Of a stretch of DNA of 7,114 bases, positions 6,461 through 7,114 are shown in pieces. The notes below the pieces were generated by a model. That model was given only the letters and a program-made list of their open reading frames with translations. It was not told the origin of the DNA and searched no databases. This DNA is from Deltaproteobacteria bacterium. Lineage in GTDB: Bacteria > JAUYMQ01. The DNA is taken from the NCBI GenBank assembly GCA_030698575.1, contig JAUYMQ010000545.1:1-7114 (forward strand). The letters run 5' to 3'. How positions within the stretch are numbered: position 1 is the first letter of the stretch; each line of letters starts with the position of its first letter. Position numbers and translations under genes: made by a program.

Positions 6461-7114
6461 TGGCCGCGAAGAAGCCACGAAAGCCGAGGGTCGTGTCCGA
6501 GAGACGTGCTTCCGCGCCGGAGGGGCCGATCGCCGTCATCGACGTCGGCTCCACGGCCATTCGGCTGGTGGTGGGAGAGGCGCAGGCCGGAGGCGAGATC
6601 CGCGTGATCGAGGAGGCCTCCCGGGGCGTGCAGCTCGGAAAAGACACCTTCACCACGGGCCGCATCAGCGCCGCCACGCTCGAGGCCACCCTCAAGGCCA
6701 TGGAGGGCTTCCGGCACATCATGGACACCTACGGGGTGGCGCGGTGCAGGGCCGTGGCGACGAACGCCATCCGCGAGGCCAGCAACAGCGAAACCGTGCT
6801 CGACCGGATCCGCCTGCGCACCGGCATCGAGGTGGAGGTGATAGACGGCGCGGAGGAGAACCGCCTCACCTACATGGCCGTGCGAAGGGTCATGGGCACG
6901 CACGACGCCCTCCAGCATGGCAACACGCTCATCGTCGAGGTGGGCGGCGGGAACGCCGATATATCCTTTCTGCGCGACGGCGAGCCGGCTGTGTCGGGGA
7001 ACTATCCCCTCGGCGCCCTGCGCATGCGCCAGATTCACGCGTCCTGGCACGGCCCCCACGAGCAGCGCGTCAGGCTGCTCGCGCGTCACATCGGCAACGT
7101 CGTCCACGACATCC
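6460..7114 (+). CDS. Second Ppx/GppA-family protein, cut at the right window edge
   Basis: 218 codons are visible and the frame is still open at the window end. The ATG overlaps the stop of the preceding gene as TGATG, with GGGGAG (6447-6452) seven bases upstream, which suggests translational coupling. A Lys/Arg-rich extension (about 1-22) precedes the ASKHA fold: phosphate-1-like DVGSTAIRL (28-36), VATNAIREASN (99-109), the Glu region DGAEENRLTY (129-138), phosphate-2-like EVGGGNADIS (160-169) and YPLGALRMR (182-190). It is a paralogue of its upstream neighbour, aligned along its whole visible length, but clearly diverged. Two changes stand out: the usual Asp of the DIGGGS loop is Glu160, and the Ser is Asn165. 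It may have altered activity, or be a regulatory partner; the missing half prevents judging the HD domain. Confidence 0.9.
   Translation, partial: MAAKKPRKPRVVSERRASAPEGPIAVIDVGSTAIRLVVGEAQAGGEIRVIEEASRGVQLGKDTFTTGRISAATLEATLKAMEGFRHIMDTYGVARCRAVATNAIREASNSETVLDRIRLRTGIEVEVIDGAEENRLTYMAVRRVMGTHDALQHGNTLIVEVGGGNADISFLRDGEPAVSGNYPLGALRMRQIHASWHGPHEQRVRLLARHIGNVVHDI

Noticed and set aside
6124-7107. A 327-codon open frame on the minus strand opposite the ppx/gppA pair
   Set aside because: It is antisense to two clear Ppx/GppA genes, has no family motif and straddles their junction; it is a GC-rich shadow.

Overview
The window is a compact, GC-rich stretch of bacterial chromosome (by eye about two thirds G+C; not computed). 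Eight protein-coding genes are packed almost end to end. I see no rRNA, tRNA, insertion sequence, CRISPR array or phage genes. The gene families point to a free-living, probably Gram-negative bacterium of a proteobacterial or related GC-rich lineage, but nothing here fixes the phylum.

Left part (1-3379, all on +): the last 47 codons of GMP synthase (guaA); a gap of about 150 bp; an MgtE-type magnesium channel; a DUF21/CBS (CNNM/CorC-like) membrane protein 13 bp downstream; and a beta-class carbonic anhydrase that starts at a TTG behind a perfect AGGAGG site. The close spacing from mgtE through the carbonic anhydrase suggests one transcription unit for divalent-cation and bicarbonate homeostasis.

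Right part (3380-7114): a probable polyphosphate / phospho-signalling module built around a divergent 80-bp intergenic region. Leftward from it run a CHAD-domain protein and a SixA-like histidine phosphatase. Rightward run a full-length Ppx/GppA phosphatase with an HD-type C-terminal domain and, overlapping its stop codon by one base, a second Ppx/GppA paralogue cut by the window edge. CHAD proteins bind polyphosphate and Ppx/GppA enzymes degrade polyphosphate or pppGpp, so the grouping makes functional sense. A polyphosphate kinase just beyond the right edge would fit, but it is not visible here.

The most notable points are these: the second Ppx/GppA paralogue has a changed phosphate-2 motif (EVGGGN where its partner has DIGGGS) and a basic N-terminal extension; an eight-C tract lies directly behind the start codon of the CHAD gene, next to a possible leaderless promoter; a magnesium-handling gene pair neighbours a polyphosphate module; and the carbonic anhydrase and sixA converge with no bases between their stop codons. 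All families present are known. I do not see a clearly unprecedented system, only an unusual arrangement with some variant residues.
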